This document shows positions 9,010 to 17,287 of a stretch of DNA of 39,132 nucleotides, piece by piece. Every line of letters begins with the position of its first letter. Position 1 is the first letter of the stretch. Source of the stretch: Rheinheimera sp. Lineage in GTDB: Bacteria > Pseudomonadota > Gammaproteobacteria > Enterobacterales > Alteromonadaceae. The notes under the pieces were generated by a model. It did no database searches. It was not told the DNA's origin and saw only the letters and a program-made list of their open reading frames with translations. The position numbers and the translations under genes are program-made. Where the stretch lies: NCBI GenBank assembly GCA_003482455.1, contig DMYW01000036.1, forward strand, positions 32,554-71,685, written 5' to 3'.

Positions 9010-10068
9010 TTAATGGGTCAGCGGGCGCTTCGGTTGTCCCAAGCGAATGACCACAGTAGACACCACTTTATCTTGGATCGCTTGGCGGTTTGGGTCCCAA
9101 TACACTTGCAAAAATCCTAATAAGCCAGTCGCAAACCCAGCACCATAACCGCCCTGGCGACTAAAGGCGCCAAACAAGCCTAACTCAGAGCCATCGAGCT
9201 GGATCACTTTAATCCCCAACAGCTTTTTGCCTAAGGTTTGGCCATGGCACCAATAAATGGTAAAGGTGAAATAAAACACCGCCCAGCCCACGCCAAAACC
9301 AATGTCCATGAGTAGACTTTTCCCCCACTCTAAAAAGCTATGTACGCCTTCAGGTGGCTGATACCAAGCCTCGGTGGCCACAGTTGGATTGGATTGCTCA
9401 TGTTTTGCTGAGTCGACTTTTGGTGCTTCGACCGCGGGTTCAGGCAACAGACTTAATAATTGCTGCCGTTTGGCCGGCCATGCTTCTGCGGGGTAGTCTG
9501 TGCCATCTAACAAACCATCAAAAATGTCCGCAGCCATAACTTTATCGATATGTTTTGCAGCAAATTTCTTAGCGACCTTATCGAGCTCTTGGTCCATGCA
9601 GGCTTGTTCACAGTGCTCTTTACGCATCGCCACACCGGTTTTTAATAAAATGGCAGCCACATCAGCAGCTTGCTGACCGTGCAGCACATTGTTGTCGGCG
9701 GGTTTCTCAGCGGTTTCAACCAACACTTCCGGCGCATTGTATGCAGTTAACAGCAAAAGTGCGGCGACAACTAGACAAAGCACGACCTGCCCGGCACGTT
9801 TGGCCATAGCACGGCAATAGATGAGGTACGCCATAACAACGCTGATCATCAACAAGCTCGCATTGGCCATCGCGCTGATAATGGCCGTATCAATCCCCAT
9901 TGCCACCAGACGCCGAAGCGGCGACGCCGTTGGCACCCCCCAAAGATCGTGATCCACTTCAAACGCGTATGGAGTGACTATTTCGCGGCTTTCTTTGCGA
10001 GTCAGCGGCGTGCCTGTCGTGCCGGGTTGGAGTGGCTGGTCAAGTTCGGGCGTATCTGGATGCGTCAT
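9010..10068 (-). CDS. RDD-family membrane protein with a large internal soluble segment
   Basis: A 352-residue inner-membrane protein. After a proline-rich soluble N-terminus (about 1-50), the RDD signature starts at residues 52-60 (RRLVAMGID). Hydrophobic segments lie at about 56-86 and 92-110. A long polar segment, about 111-250, contains two close cysteines (EHCEQACMDQ). A further membrane segment (about 251-273) precedes the conserved GQTLGKKLLGIKVIQLDG and DPNRQAIQDKVVSTVVI, which holds the third signature aspartate. Most RDD proteins are near 150-200 residues, so the middle segment is an insertion or extra domain I do not recognise. RDD proteins are of uncertain function, sometimes linked to transport. 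Ribosome site GGAG. It lies downstream of the MoxR-VWA pair, separated by about 100 bp and a probable terminator. Confidence 0.8.
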   Translation of the reverse strand: MTHPDTPELDQPLQPGTTGTPLTRKESREIVTPYAFEVDHDLWGVPTASPLRRLVAMGIDTAIISAMANASLLMISVVMAYLIYCRAMAKRAGQVVLCLVVAALLLLTAYNAPEVLVETAEKPADNNVLHGQQAADVAAILLKTGVAMRKEHCEQACMDQELDKVAKKFAAKHIDKVMAADIFDGLLDGTDYPAEAWPAKRQQLLSLLPEPAVEAPKVDSAKHEQSNPTVATEAWYQPPEGVHSFLEWGKSLLMDIGFGVGWAVFYFTFTIYWCHGQTLGKKLLGIKVIQLDGSELGLFGAFSRQGGYGAGFATGLLGFLQVYWDPNRQAIQDKVVSTVVIRLGQPKRPLTH

Positions 10069-10097
10069 AGCGCAGCTCCGTGGGTTAGCGATGAAAC

Positions 10098-10125
10098 AAA
10101 TGGCGCTTCAATACCAGCGCCATTT
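10098..10125 (-). terminator. Probable terminator after the VWA gene
   Basis: Perfect ten-base stem AAATGGCGCT / AGCGCCATTT with an eight-base loop. On the minus strand it is followed by TGTTTC, a modest T-rich tail. Confidence 0.55.
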
Positions 10126-10168
10126 CGTTAGTTACTTTGATGTTAACTGGATGATTTGCAAGGAGCAA

Positions 10169-11353
10169 TTAGCTATTCACAGATTTTTTCAGCCACTGAA
10201 TAGCACTGTTTAGGCCATCCAAGGTCCACTCGCACATCCGATCGGCGATCAGCCGATTAATTTGACTGATCGACGGATACTCTTGCCACCAGTGTTTGGG
10301 TTGTGGATTGAGCCAAACAGCTCGCGGAAAATGTGCAAACAAACGTTTTAACCAGACTTCACCAGACTCGCTGTTGTAGTGTTCAACGCTGCCACCTGGG
10401 TAAGTAATTTCATAAGGCCCCATCGTCGCATCCCCGACTAAAATCAGCCGATAGTCAGCGCCGTACGTTTGCCAAAGCTGCGCGGTAGGGACCAGGTCGT
10501 GCGGCCGCCGTTTAGCATCGCGCCAGACATGTTCATACACGCAGTTATGAAAATAGAAAATTTCAAGATGCTTAAATTCACTGCGACAGGCGGCAAATAG
10601 TTGACGACACTGCAAAATGTAATCATCCATGGAGCCGCCAATATCTAGCAGCAACAGCACTTTAATGGCGTTGTGGCGCTCTGGCACAAACTGCAAATCC
10701 AGCAAGCCCGCCTGTTTAGAGGTGGCTTTAATGGTGGCGGCCAAATCCAATTCGTCGCGCGCACCACTGCGCGCAAACCGCCGCAGTTGCCGCAGCGCCA
10801 GCTTGATCGAACGGTTATTCAACTCCTCGTCACTGTCAAGTGATTGGAACTGCCGTTCATCCCACACCTTAACGGCGCGACGCGCACCACTGCCTTGTTG
10901 GCCCAAACGGATGCCTTCGGGGTTAAAACCATAAGCGCCAAACGGTGACGTGCCACCCGTGCCAATCCATTTGTTACCGCCTGCATGTTTACCTTGCTGT
11001 TCCTCAAGGCGCTCTTGGAAGGCTTTCAACAAGGCTTCGAGGCCGCCAAGCGCCTGTAGCCTCGCTTTGTCTGCGTCGGATAACTGCCGGATAAACTCAG
11101 GCGTGAGCCAAGCACTTGGCACTAAATCCGCCAAATCAAGTGATTCGACGCCTTGTGCAAACTGTGCAAAAGCGCGGTCGAATTTGTCGTAATGCTGCTC
11201 GTTTTTCACTAAGCACAGTCGCGACAACTGATAAAAATCGTCGATGCTGATCTCAACCAAATTGGTTTCGAGTGCTCGCAGCAAGTCCAGCCACTCGGTG
11301 ATGCTAACCGGCACGCCATACAAACGCACTGTTTGAAAAAATCCGATCAGCAT
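10169..11353 (-). CDS. VWA domain protein, CoxE-like partner of a MoxR ATPase
   Basis: A 394-residue soluble protein. The N-terminal half (about 1-220) is helical and charged with a glycine-rich linker (about 122-165). The C-terminal half is a von Willebrand factor A domain whose metal site reads LLLLDIGGSMDD, with D237 and S241; the first serine of the canonical DxSxS is replaced by glycine, as is usual in this CoxE-like subgroup. Its start codon shares one base with the stop of the MoxR gene (TAATG), so the two are translationally coupled. MoxR-VWA pairs are thought to act as chaperones that insert metal or assemble complexes, but the client here is unknown and no metalloenzyme operon adjoins them. 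Confidence 0.85.
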   Translation of the reverse strand: MLIGFFQTVRLYGVPVSITEWLDLLRALETNLVEISIDDFYQLSRLCLVKNEQHYDKFDRAFAQFAQGVESLDLADLVPSAWLTPEFIRQLSDADKARLQALGGLEALLKAFQERLEEQQGKHAGGNKWIGTGGTSPFGAYGFNPEGIRLGQQGSGARRAVKVWDERQFQSLDSDEELNNRSIKLALRQLRRFARSGARDELDLAATIKATSKQAGLLDLQFVPERHNAIKVLLLLDIGGSMDDYILQCRQLFAACRSEFKHLEIFYFHNCVYEHVWRDAKRRPHDLVPTAQLWQTYGADYRLILVGDATMGPYEITYPGGSVEHYNSESGEVWLKRLFAHFPRAVWLNPQPKHWWQEYPSISQINRLIADRMCEWTLDGLNSAIQWLKKSVNS

Positions 11354-12192
11354 TAGCGCCGCGCCGCCAAAAACGCCAACCGCTCTAGCAGAGCCACATC
11401 CTGTTCGTTTTTCAACAAAGCTCCGAACAATGGCATCAAGCCACCTTTTTCTCGACTTTGTTTCAACTGCTCGGGCGCCAAATCATCCGCAACCAACAAA
11501 CGAAGCCAGTCAATCAACTCGCTGGTCGATGGTTTTTTCTTTAGGCCATTTTGGCTACGCAAGCCCATAAACGACTGAATGGCTTCATCGACTAACTGAC
11601 TTTGGATGCCTGGTAGGTGCACATCGACGATGCGTTTTAACGTGTCGGTGTCTGGAAAACTGATGTAATGGAAAAAGCAGCGGCGCAAAAAGGCATCGGG
11701 CAGCTCTTTTTCATTATTTGAGGTGATGATGACGATGGGGCGCACCTGCGCGCGTACCGTCTCCCCCGTCTCGTACACATCAAAACTCATCTGGTCGAGT
11801 TCATGTAACAAGTCGTTTGGGAATTCGATATCGGCTTTATCTATTTCATCGATCAGCAGCACTGGCCGTTTCGCGGCAGTAAACGCCTGCCATAGTTTGC
11901 CTGGGCGAATATAGTGGCGAATATCATGCACCCGCGGATCGCCCAGTTGGCTGTCGCGCAGCCTTGATACTGCATCGTATTCATACAAGCCTTGCTGCGC
12001 TTTGGTGCTGGACTTGATATGCCATTGCAATAATTCGGTCTCAAGTTGTTTGGCCAGCGCTTTGGCTAACTCGGTTTTACCTGTACCAGGCTCGCCTTTG
12101 ATCAGCAGCGGTTTTTGCAGCGTCACAGCCGCGTTGACCGCAAGTGCAAGTTCGGCACTGACGATGTAATGGTCCTGACTTGAAAACTTCAT
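11353..12192 (-). CDS. MoxR-family AAA+ ATPase
   Basis: A 279-residue AAA+ ATPase with Walker A at residues 33-40 (GEPGTGKT), Walker B at 111-118 (VLLIDEID) and a sensor-1 asparagine in IVIITSNNEKELPDAFLRR, which also supplies the arginine finger region. The start at 12192 has a GAGGA ribosome site four bases upstream. It is coupled to the VWA gene by a one-base stop/start overlap. The MoxR family works with VWA partners in assembling or activating protein complexes; which complex is not deducible here. A 16-base perfect palindrome lies about 60 bases upstream of the start. Confidence 0.9.
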   Translation of the reverse strand: MKFSSQDHYIVSAELALAVNAAVTLQKPLLIKGEPGTGKTELAKALAKQLETELLQWHIKSSTKAQQGLYEYDAVSRLRDSQLGDPRVHDIRHYIRPGKLWQAFTAAKRPVLLIDEIDKADIEFPNDLLHELDQMSFDVYETGETVRAQVRPIVIITSNNEKELPDAFLRRCFFHYISFPDTDTLKRIVDVHLPGIQSQLVDEAIQSFMGLRSQNGLKKKPSTSELIDWLRLLVADDLAPEQLKQSREKGGLMPLFGALLKNEQDVALLERLAFLAARR

Positions 12193-12252
12193 AGATCCTC
12201 ATCGAATGTAAAATACTAGTGTGGCTGGTTTTCGCCCTATGCCTAGCTCAGT

Positions 12253-12268
12253 CTAAACAGCTGTTTAG
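12253..12268. promoter_or_regulatory. Perfect 16-base palindrome upstream of the MoxR gene
   Basis: CTAAACAG followed directly by its reverse complement CTGTTTAG. Its position about 60 bases before the MoxR start and 230 bases before cysK suggests an operator for the MoxR operon. It matches no regulator consensus that I recognise. Confidence 0.4.
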
Positions 12269-12401
12269 CCAACAGCTTTGGATATCAAGCACAACTTGAC
12301 TACGCTGTATCGCGACGGATGTTGTGACTTCGCGAAGATTGGCGCCTGCTCGTCGTCATGCGCCGGTTCATTCTTTGCTTGTTCAAGCATTTAGACATCC
12401 G

Positions 12402-12430
12402 CTTATAACTAAAAAAGCTATAAGTTATGC
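12402..12430 (+). promoter_or_regulatory. AT-rich inverted repeat upstream of cysK
   Basis: ATAACT (12405-12410) and AGTTAT (12423-12428) form inverted arms inside the AT-rich text CTTATAACT and TATAAGTTATGC, 34-59 bases before the possible -10. The position would suit an activator such as CysB, which binds loosely conserved AT-rich sites; this assignment is inference. Confidence 0.3.
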
Positions 12431-12498
12431 TAAAAGGTAACTTTCGTTTTTAACTGGGGTCGCTATGCTGTGACCAATCAACTCATCAGGAGTCTATT

Positions 12499-13467
12499 AT
12501 GTCAGCTATTTTCAACGACAATTCATTGTCAATCGGCCGTACCCCACTGGTCAAATTAAACCGCGTCACCGGCGGTAAAGTCTACGCCAAAATTGAATCT
12601 CGTAACCCAAGCTTCAGCGTGAAGTGCCGCCTTGGTGCTGCGCTGATTTGGGATGCCGAGAAAAAAGGCTTGTTAGGCCCAGATAAAGAGTTAATTGAAC
12701 CAACGTCGGGCAACACCGGTATCGCATTGGCCTTTGTCGCGGCAAGCCGCGGCTACAAGCTGACGCTGACCATGCCGGCCACTATGAGTTTAGAACGCCG
12801 GAAACTGTTAAAAGCCTTGGGCGCCAATGTGGTGCTGACGGAAGGCCCGAAAGGCATGAAAGGCGCGATTGAAAAAGCCAAGGAAATTCAAGCGTCCAAC
12901 CCTGACAAATACGTGTTATTGCAACAGTTCGAAAACCCAGCTAACCCGCAAATCCATTTCGAGACGACAGGTCCAGAAATTTGGCATGACACCGACGGTA
13001 ACGTCGATATTTTTGTGGCGGGTGTAGGTACTGGCGGCACTATCACAGGTGTGAGCCGCTACATCAAACAAGAGAAAAATCATCCATTGTTCTCTGTGGC
13101 TGTTGAACCTGCCGATTCGCCGGTGATTAGCCAAGCGCGTGCTGGTCAAGAAATCAAACCTGGCCCACATAAAATCCAAGGTATTGGCGCCGGTTTTATT
13201 CCAGGCAACTTAGATTTATCGATCATCGACCACGTCGAAACCGTCTCTAACGACGACGCGATCGCTATGGCGCACCGTTTGATGAAAGAAGAAGGTATCT
13301 TAGCCGGTATTTCTTCAGGCGCAGCGGTGGTTGCCGCCAAACGTTTGGCTGAACTGCCAGAAAACGAAGGCAAAACAATTGTGGTGATCCTGCCTTCGTC
13401 TGCCGAGCGCTACCTGTCTAGCCCACTGTTTGCAGATGTATTTAGCGAACAGGAACTAAATCAATAA
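12499..13467 (+). CDS. cysK: Cysteine synthase A (O-acetylserine sulfhydrylase)
   Basis: A PLP enzyme that makes cysteine from O-acetylserine and sulfide. The 322-residue chain shows the PLP lysine K42 in NPSFSVKCR, the substrate loop TSGNTG, the phosphate-binding GTGGT, and ISSGAA. The C-terminal text PSSAERYLSS is typical of CysK rather than of CysM or cystathionine beta-synthase. The start at 12499 has AGGAG upstream. It is a single gene between a divergent MoxR operon and its own terminator. Regulation by CysB is likely from the family, and a candidate AT-rich site is listed separately. Confidence 0.95.
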   Translation: MSAIFNDNSLSIGRTPLVKLNRVTGGKVYAKIESRNPSFSVKCRLGAALIWDAEKKGLLGPDKELIEPTSGNTGIALAFVAASRGYKLTLTMPATMSLERRKLLKALGANVVLTEGPKGMKGAIEKAKEIQASNPDKYVLLQQFENPANPQIHFETTGPEIWHDTDGNVDIFVAGVGTGGTITGVSRYIKQEKNHPLFSVAVEPADSPVISQARAGQEIKPGPHKIQGIGAGFIPGNLDLSIIDHVETVSNDDAIAMAHRLMKEEGILAGISSGAAVVAAKRLAELPENEGKTIVVILPSSAERYLSSPLFADVFSEQELNQ

Positions 13468-13483
13468 TCGATTTAGTCGCAAC

Positions 13484-13508
13484 AAGGCTGCCACGGCAGC
13501 CTTTTTTT
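13484..13508 (+). terminator. Rho-independent terminator after cysK
   Basis: Stem AAGGCTGCC / GGCAGCCTT followed by a T run, 17 bases after the cysK stop. Confidence 0.85.
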
Positions 13509-13588
13509 ATGCGCAAAAAACGCCACAAGCGAAGAAGGTTTGACAGCCTTTGTGAAGGTTTGCCACACTCGGAAAAAAAGGAGACATT

Positions 13589-14059
13589 ATGAAACCTTAT
13601 CTTGGCTGCTTACTGGCGGTGTTGTGCTTTTCAGGGTGTGGTGGCGATAGCGCACCATCTTCGGCGCAAACTGAAGCATCTGCTCACGTAAATAGTGAAA
13701 GTCCACAAGACGTCGCGGTACATTTTTTTGTGTCCTTGCTGCAGCGCAACGACGCAAAAGAGGCTCAAAAATATGCAACAGGCAGTGTCGGCCGCATCAT
13801 GGGCGGATATGGCAGCGCAAAAGCTTACGCTCGCAATGTGCTGAATATGAATTTCGACGAAGTAGAAGTGTCCATCGATAAATCTAATCAAAGTGTCCGC
13901 GAGTTTTACAAAGACAGAACCACAGTCATCTTGAATTTTATTGGCACTAAAGATGGCAACAAAGTCCATCAATTTCGTGAAATCATTATGCTTGAAGAAA
14001 AAGGTGAATGGCGCGTTGGTGAGATCAAAGCTGACCCGTTTGCCCGCAGCGCCATCTAA
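13589..14059 (+). CDS. Small predicted lipoprotein of unknown function
   Basis: A 156-residue exported lipoprotein. The signal peptide MKPYLGCLLAVLCFSGC ends in a lipobox (FSGC, lipidated Cys about 17), followed by a Ser/Ala-rich linker (about 19-38). The folded part begins with SPQDVAVHFFVSLLQRNDAK and ends with EEKGEWRVGEIKADP, a pattern seen in small NTF2-like or DUF4878-type secreted domains; that placement is tentative. Ribosome site GGAG seven bases before ATG. It ends two bases before the 3' end of the convergent crotonase gene, with no terminator between them. It is likely outer-membrane or periplasm facing; the role is unknown. Confidence 0.75.
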   Translation: MKPYLGCLLAVLCFSGCGGDSAPSSAQTEASAHVNSESPQDVAVHFFVSLLQRNDAKEAQKYATGSVGRIMGGYGSAKAYARNVLNMNFDEVEVSIDKSNQSVREFYKDRTTVILNFIGTKDGNKVHQFREIIMLEEKGEWRVGEIKADPFARSAI

Positions 14060-14061
14060 AT

Positions 14062-14799
14062 CTAGCGTTGAAAAAAGCGCTGTAGTGCTTGTTTGCACTC
14101 GGCGCTGTGCAACAACTGCTCAAATTCTGCTAGTTCCTGGTGCAACACATGTTGCACTTGATCTTTCAACGGTTGCTTCAGCAACGCTTTGCTGCGACGT
14201 ACCGCCTGCTGCGGCAAGCCCGCTAACTGCTGCGCCTTTTGCATCGCCAACACTTTTAGATCTTCAGGTTCAGCAAGCTGATTCACTAAACCCATCTGAA
14301 AAGCCTGATTACCGTCAAATGGCTCGCCCAATAACAAATACTGCGCGGCTTTTTGATAGCCAATCAATTTGGGCAGCAACAAGCTCGATGCTGCTTCTGG
14401 GCACAGGCCAAGTGCCGTGAATGGCATTTGAAAGCGACTGCTAGCTGTCGCATATACCAAATCACAGTGCAACAGCGCCGTTGTGCCGATGCCAATGGCA
14501 AGGCCATCCACCGCCGCAACCAGCGGTTTTTCGAACTGGGTTAACGCATGCAAAAACTGTACGGTCGGATGCTCGGAATCTAGCGCCCCGGCCTCTATAA
14601 AATCCTGCAGATCATTGCCGGCGCAAAAACTTCCTGGTTGGCCGGTCAACAACACTACGTGCACTGTGTCGTCTTGTGCTGCGGCAAGCAAGGCTTGCGT
14701 CATAGCCCGGTACATGGCCCCCGACAGGGCATTTTTTTTGTCTAACCGATTTAATTGGATCTGTAAGACGTGTTGTTCGCGTTCACAAATTACTTGCAT
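14062..14799 (-). CDS. Enoyl-CoA hydratase/isomerase family protein
   Basis: A 245-residue crotonase-fold enzyme. The start at 14799 has AGGAG six bases upstream; the longer open frame overlaps the preceding gene. The oxyanion-hole motif is SFCAGNDLQDF (residues 57-67), the second loop is DGLAIGIGTTALLHCD, and E135 (GLCPEAASS) sits where the family keeps an acid residue. The AGNDL text is more typical of delta3,delta2-enoyl-CoA isomerases than of hydratases, so isomerase activity is possible. The start is only eight bases past the stop of the gamma-glutamyltransferase gene, so the two are co-transcribed, although no metabolic link is obvious. Confidence 0.85.
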   Translation of the reverse strand: MQVICEREQHVLQIQLNRLDKKNALSGAMYRAMTQALLAAAQDDTVHVVLLTGQPGSFCAGNDLQDFIEAGALDSEHPTVQFLHALTQFEKPLVAAVDGLAIGIGTTALLHCDLVYATASSRFQMPFTALGLCPEAASSLLLPKLIGYQKAAQYLLLGEPFDGNQAFQMGLVNQLAEPEDLKVLAMQKAQQLAGLPQQAVRRSKALLKQPLKDQVQHVLHQELAEFEQLLHSAECKQALQRFFQR

Positions 14800-14807
14800 G
14801 ACGGCTC

Positions 14808-16526
14808 CTATTGCCCCATCGCTGCGCCTTCGCGGCGCGGATCGACTCCACTTTGCCAACCAGTCGCTGTGCGCTGGATTAAATGCAAGCCACTGTTGAG
14901 TTCTACCACCTGCACTTCATAACCACGCTCTTTGAATTCACCCGCTCGCGCTGCAAGCGGAGTGCCTTTTTCCAGCGCCAGCACGTCGTTACGATGCGTG
15001 ACATGCGGCAGTTCCGCTGCTTGTTGTGCCGTCAGATTAAAATCCAACATGCCAACTAGTGACAAGGCGACATAATCGATGATGCGACTGCCACCTGGTG
15101 ACCCTGCAATGATGATCGGCTCACCTTGGGCGTTAAATACAATCATAGGCGCCATCGACGACCGCGGCCGTTTACCGGCTTCGACACGGTTTGCCACCCA
15201 TTTTCCATCTTTACGGGCATCAATCGAAAAATCTGTCAGCTGGTTGTTTAGCAAATAGCCGTTTACAAACAAGCCAGAACCAAAGGCATTTTCAATACTG
15301 GTGGTCATGCTGACCGCATTGCCTTGGCTGTCGATCACTGACAGGTGGCTAGTGTTGGCATATTCAGGCGCTGTGGAATCAGCCAGCGGTTGCGCACCTT
15401 CGGGCGTGCCGGCAGTGAAGGTAGATTGATCGAGTTGTGGATCGATCAGCTTGGCGCGGGCCGCCAAATAGTCTCTATTCAATAGTCCTGCGACGGGCAC
15501 TGGGCTAAACGCCGGATCAGCGACATAACGTTCACGATCCGCAAACGCCAACCGACTCGCCTGACTAAACAAATGGATAAACTGGTCAGCTCCAACCGTT
15601 AGTTTCTTTAAATCAAAGTGTTGCAGTATGCCTAACATTTGCATCACCGCAATGCTGCCGGACGATGGCGGTGCCATGCCACACACTTCATAGACACGGT
15701 ATGCCACACAAACAGGCTCGCGCTCAATCGCTTGATAATTCGAAATGTCGGCTAAAGTCATGTTGCCGGGGTGCAAGCTAGCACGATTTACCGCATCCAC
15801 AATCGCCTGCGCATTCTCGCCTTGATAAAAAGCATCCGGTCCGCGATTAGCTATTTTGGTTAGCAACGCGGCGTAATCTGGATTTTTCCGTACAAAGCCA
15901 ACTTCCAGCGCCTTGCCTGCAGGTAAAAAATACTGCGCCGCCGGTGGGAATTGTCGAAGCCCTGGATGATTGGACTGTGCTAACAGCGCATTTAAGCGCG
16001 GTGATACAGTAAAACCTTGACTTGCAAGGCGAATCGCAGGCTTGAACAACTCCGCCCACGCCAGTTTGCCTTGCTTTTGGTGCGCCAACCACAAGGCACG
16101 GATCACGCCGGGGGTGCCGACCGCTTTACCACCAACAAACGCTTGATTCCAAGGGAGCAACTTGCCGTTTTCGACAAACCAATCGGGCGTTGCCGCTTGC
16201 GGTGCCGTTTCACGTCCATCAATACTGGTCAACTTGCGACTGGCTTTGTTGTAATGCAATAAAAACAAGCCGCCACCGATGCCGGAGCTTTGCGGCTCCA
16301 CTAAGCCCAATACCAACTGGGTTGCAATCGCCGCGTCAACGGCCGAGCCGCCTTGTTTGAGAATTTGATAACCTGCAGCTGTCGCATACGGATTTGCCGA
16401 AACCACCAGTAACTGTTTGGCGTGTACGACTTTTTTCTGCGACAATCCGGTCGCGGCTTCGGGGTCTGTCTGCGCCGCGAACGCAACACAAGGCAGACAC
16501 AATAACAAGATTCGCCACAAGGCCAT
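14808..16526 (-). CDS. Gamma-glutamyltransferase, periplasmic
   Basis: An Ntn-fold enzyme that cleaves glutathione and other gamma-glutamyl compounds and is made as a proenzyme that cuts itself before a catalytic threonine. That residue is T392 in NTSHLSVIDSQGNAVS, followed by the small-subunit motifs NNQLTDFS, RPRSSMAPMIV and AGSPGGSRIIDY. The start at 16526 gives MALWRILLLCLPCVAFA, a good signal peptide with cleavage near AFA-AQ; an upstream ATG at 16574 in the same frame would add 16 residues before it and is less likely. Length 572 is normal. It is followed directly by the crotonase gene. Likely role: recovery of cysteine and glutamate from periplasmic glutathione. Confidence 0.93.
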   Translation of the reverse strand: MALWRILLLCLPCVAFAAQTDPEAATGLSQKKVVHAKQLLVVSANPYATAAGYQILKQGGSAVDAAIATQLVLGLVEPQSSGIGGGLFLLHYNKASRKLTSIDGRETAPQAATPDWFVENGKLLPWNQAFVGGKAVGTPGVIRALWLAHQKQGKLAWAELFKPAIRLASQGFTVSPRLNALLAQSNHPGLRQFPPAAQYFLPAGKALEVGFVRKNPDYAALLTKIANRGPDAFYQGENAQAIVDAVNRASLHPGNMTLADISNYQAIEREPVCVAYRVYEVCGMAPPSSGSIAVMQMLGILQHFDLKKLTVGADQFIHLFSQASRLAFADRERYVADPAFSPVPVAGLLNRDYLAARAKLIDPQLDQSTFTAGTPEGAQPLADSTAPEYANTSHLSVIDSQGNAVSMTTSIENAFGSGLFVNGYLLNNQLTDFSIDARKDGKWVANRVEAGKRPRSSMAPMIVFNAQGEPIIIAGSPGGSRIIDYVALSLVGMLDFNLTAQQAAELPHVTHRNDVLALEKGTPLAARAGEFKERGYEVQVVELNSGLHLIQRTATGWQSGVDPRREGAAMGQ

Positions 16527-16639
16527 AACAACAATCCCGTGTAAAAAAATGCAGCGTAACTTAATAAGGAACATCAGATCAATTTCTGTAAGTTCTAAGG
16601 TACACTAATCGCGCTTAATGGAAGGAAACGTTTAACCGC

Positions 16640-17272
16640 ATGTCACATCAACTGTTCAGTTATCGCAAATATAGCTTGCCCTTTGTGCTTTTTCTGCTGT
16701 GTTTTTTCGCTCAATGTGCGGATTCTGTGCTTGATCCGTGGTTTGGTTACAACGCGCATGACGTGGGGCACGGTCAGTGGTGGCGTCTATGGACCCCCTA
16801 TCTAATACATACCAATTGGACGCATTTTGTGATTAACATGAGCGCGCTGGCGATCATCAGTTATCTGCATATTGGTTATTATCGGCCATTGACCTTTTCC
16901 ATGTTAGTGCTGCTTGGCTTCCCCTTAATCACGCTGCAAACCTTTTTGTTTTCGTCGTCTCAGTTACAGTTTGTTGGCTTGTCTGGCTGGCTGCATGCAC
17001 TATTGGTGTTTGGCGCCCTCGTCGATACACGCAGACATTTCACCAGCGGCTGGCTGATCTTAGCGGGCGTTGCGGCAAAAGTTGGCTGGGAAAATTGGCT
17101 CGGCGCTGGCAGTTTAACGGAACATCTGATTGATGCTCGCGTTGCGACAGAATCGCATTTGTGGGGCTGCACCACGGGCATCTTGTTGTTTGGTTTTTTT
17201 ATGCTGGCGATGGTCAGAAAAGTTTACCAGCGCCGCTCTAGACAACTTCAAATCCCGCCAAACGCCGCTTAA
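16640..17272 (+). CDS. rrtA: Rhombosortase (rhomboid-family intramembrane serine protease)
   Basis: A 210-residue polytopic membrane protein of the rhomboid fold. The catalytic serine S115 is in FVGLSGWLH and the catalytic histidine H173 in ATESHLWGCTTG. H62 and N66 in the text THFVIN match the rhomboid HxxxN oxyanion element. The short size and the LSGWLH wording fit rhombosortases, which cut the C-terminal GlyGly-CTERM anchor from exported proteins in gammaproteobacteria and may attach a new group. No GlyGly-CTERM substrate is encoded in this window, which is usual because substrates are scattered. Ribosome site GGAA; divergent from the gamma-glutamyltransferase. Confidence 0.85.
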   Translation: MSHQLFSYRKYSLPFVLFLLCFFAQCADSVLDPWFGYNAHDVGHGQWWRLWTPYLIHTNWTHFVINMSALAIISYLHIGYYRPLTFSMLVLLGFPLITLQTFLFSSSQLQFVGLSGWLHALLVFGALVDTRRHFTSGWLILAGVAAKVGWENWLGAGSLTEHLIDARVATESHLWGCTTGILLFGFFMLAMVRKVYQRRSRQLQIPPNAA

Positions 17273-17287
17273 TGCGGCGTTTTGTTT
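17260..17287 (+). terminator. Terminator overlapping the rhombosortase stop codon
   Basis: Stem AAACGCCGC / GCGGCGTTT with loop TTAAT; the stop codon is part of the loop. It is followed by TGTTT. Confidence 0.7.

Larger units (their letters stand above)
12193..12498. other. Intergenic region between the MoxR operon and cysK
   Basis: A 306-bp divergent spacer with no convincing open frame. It holds the 16-base palindrome at 12253-12268, a 10-base palindrome CTTCGCGAAG at 12328-12337, an AT-rich repeat at 12402-12430 near cysK, and a cysK ribosome site (AGGAG) just before 12499. A possible cysK -10 (TATGCT, 12464-12469) lacks a good -35, which would suit an activator-dependent promoter. Confidence 0.5.

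Noticed and set aside
13631..14098. 155-codon open frame antisense to the small lipoprotein gene
   Set aside because: No recognisable motif; the sense frame has a signal peptide, lipobox and ribosome site, so this is a shadow.
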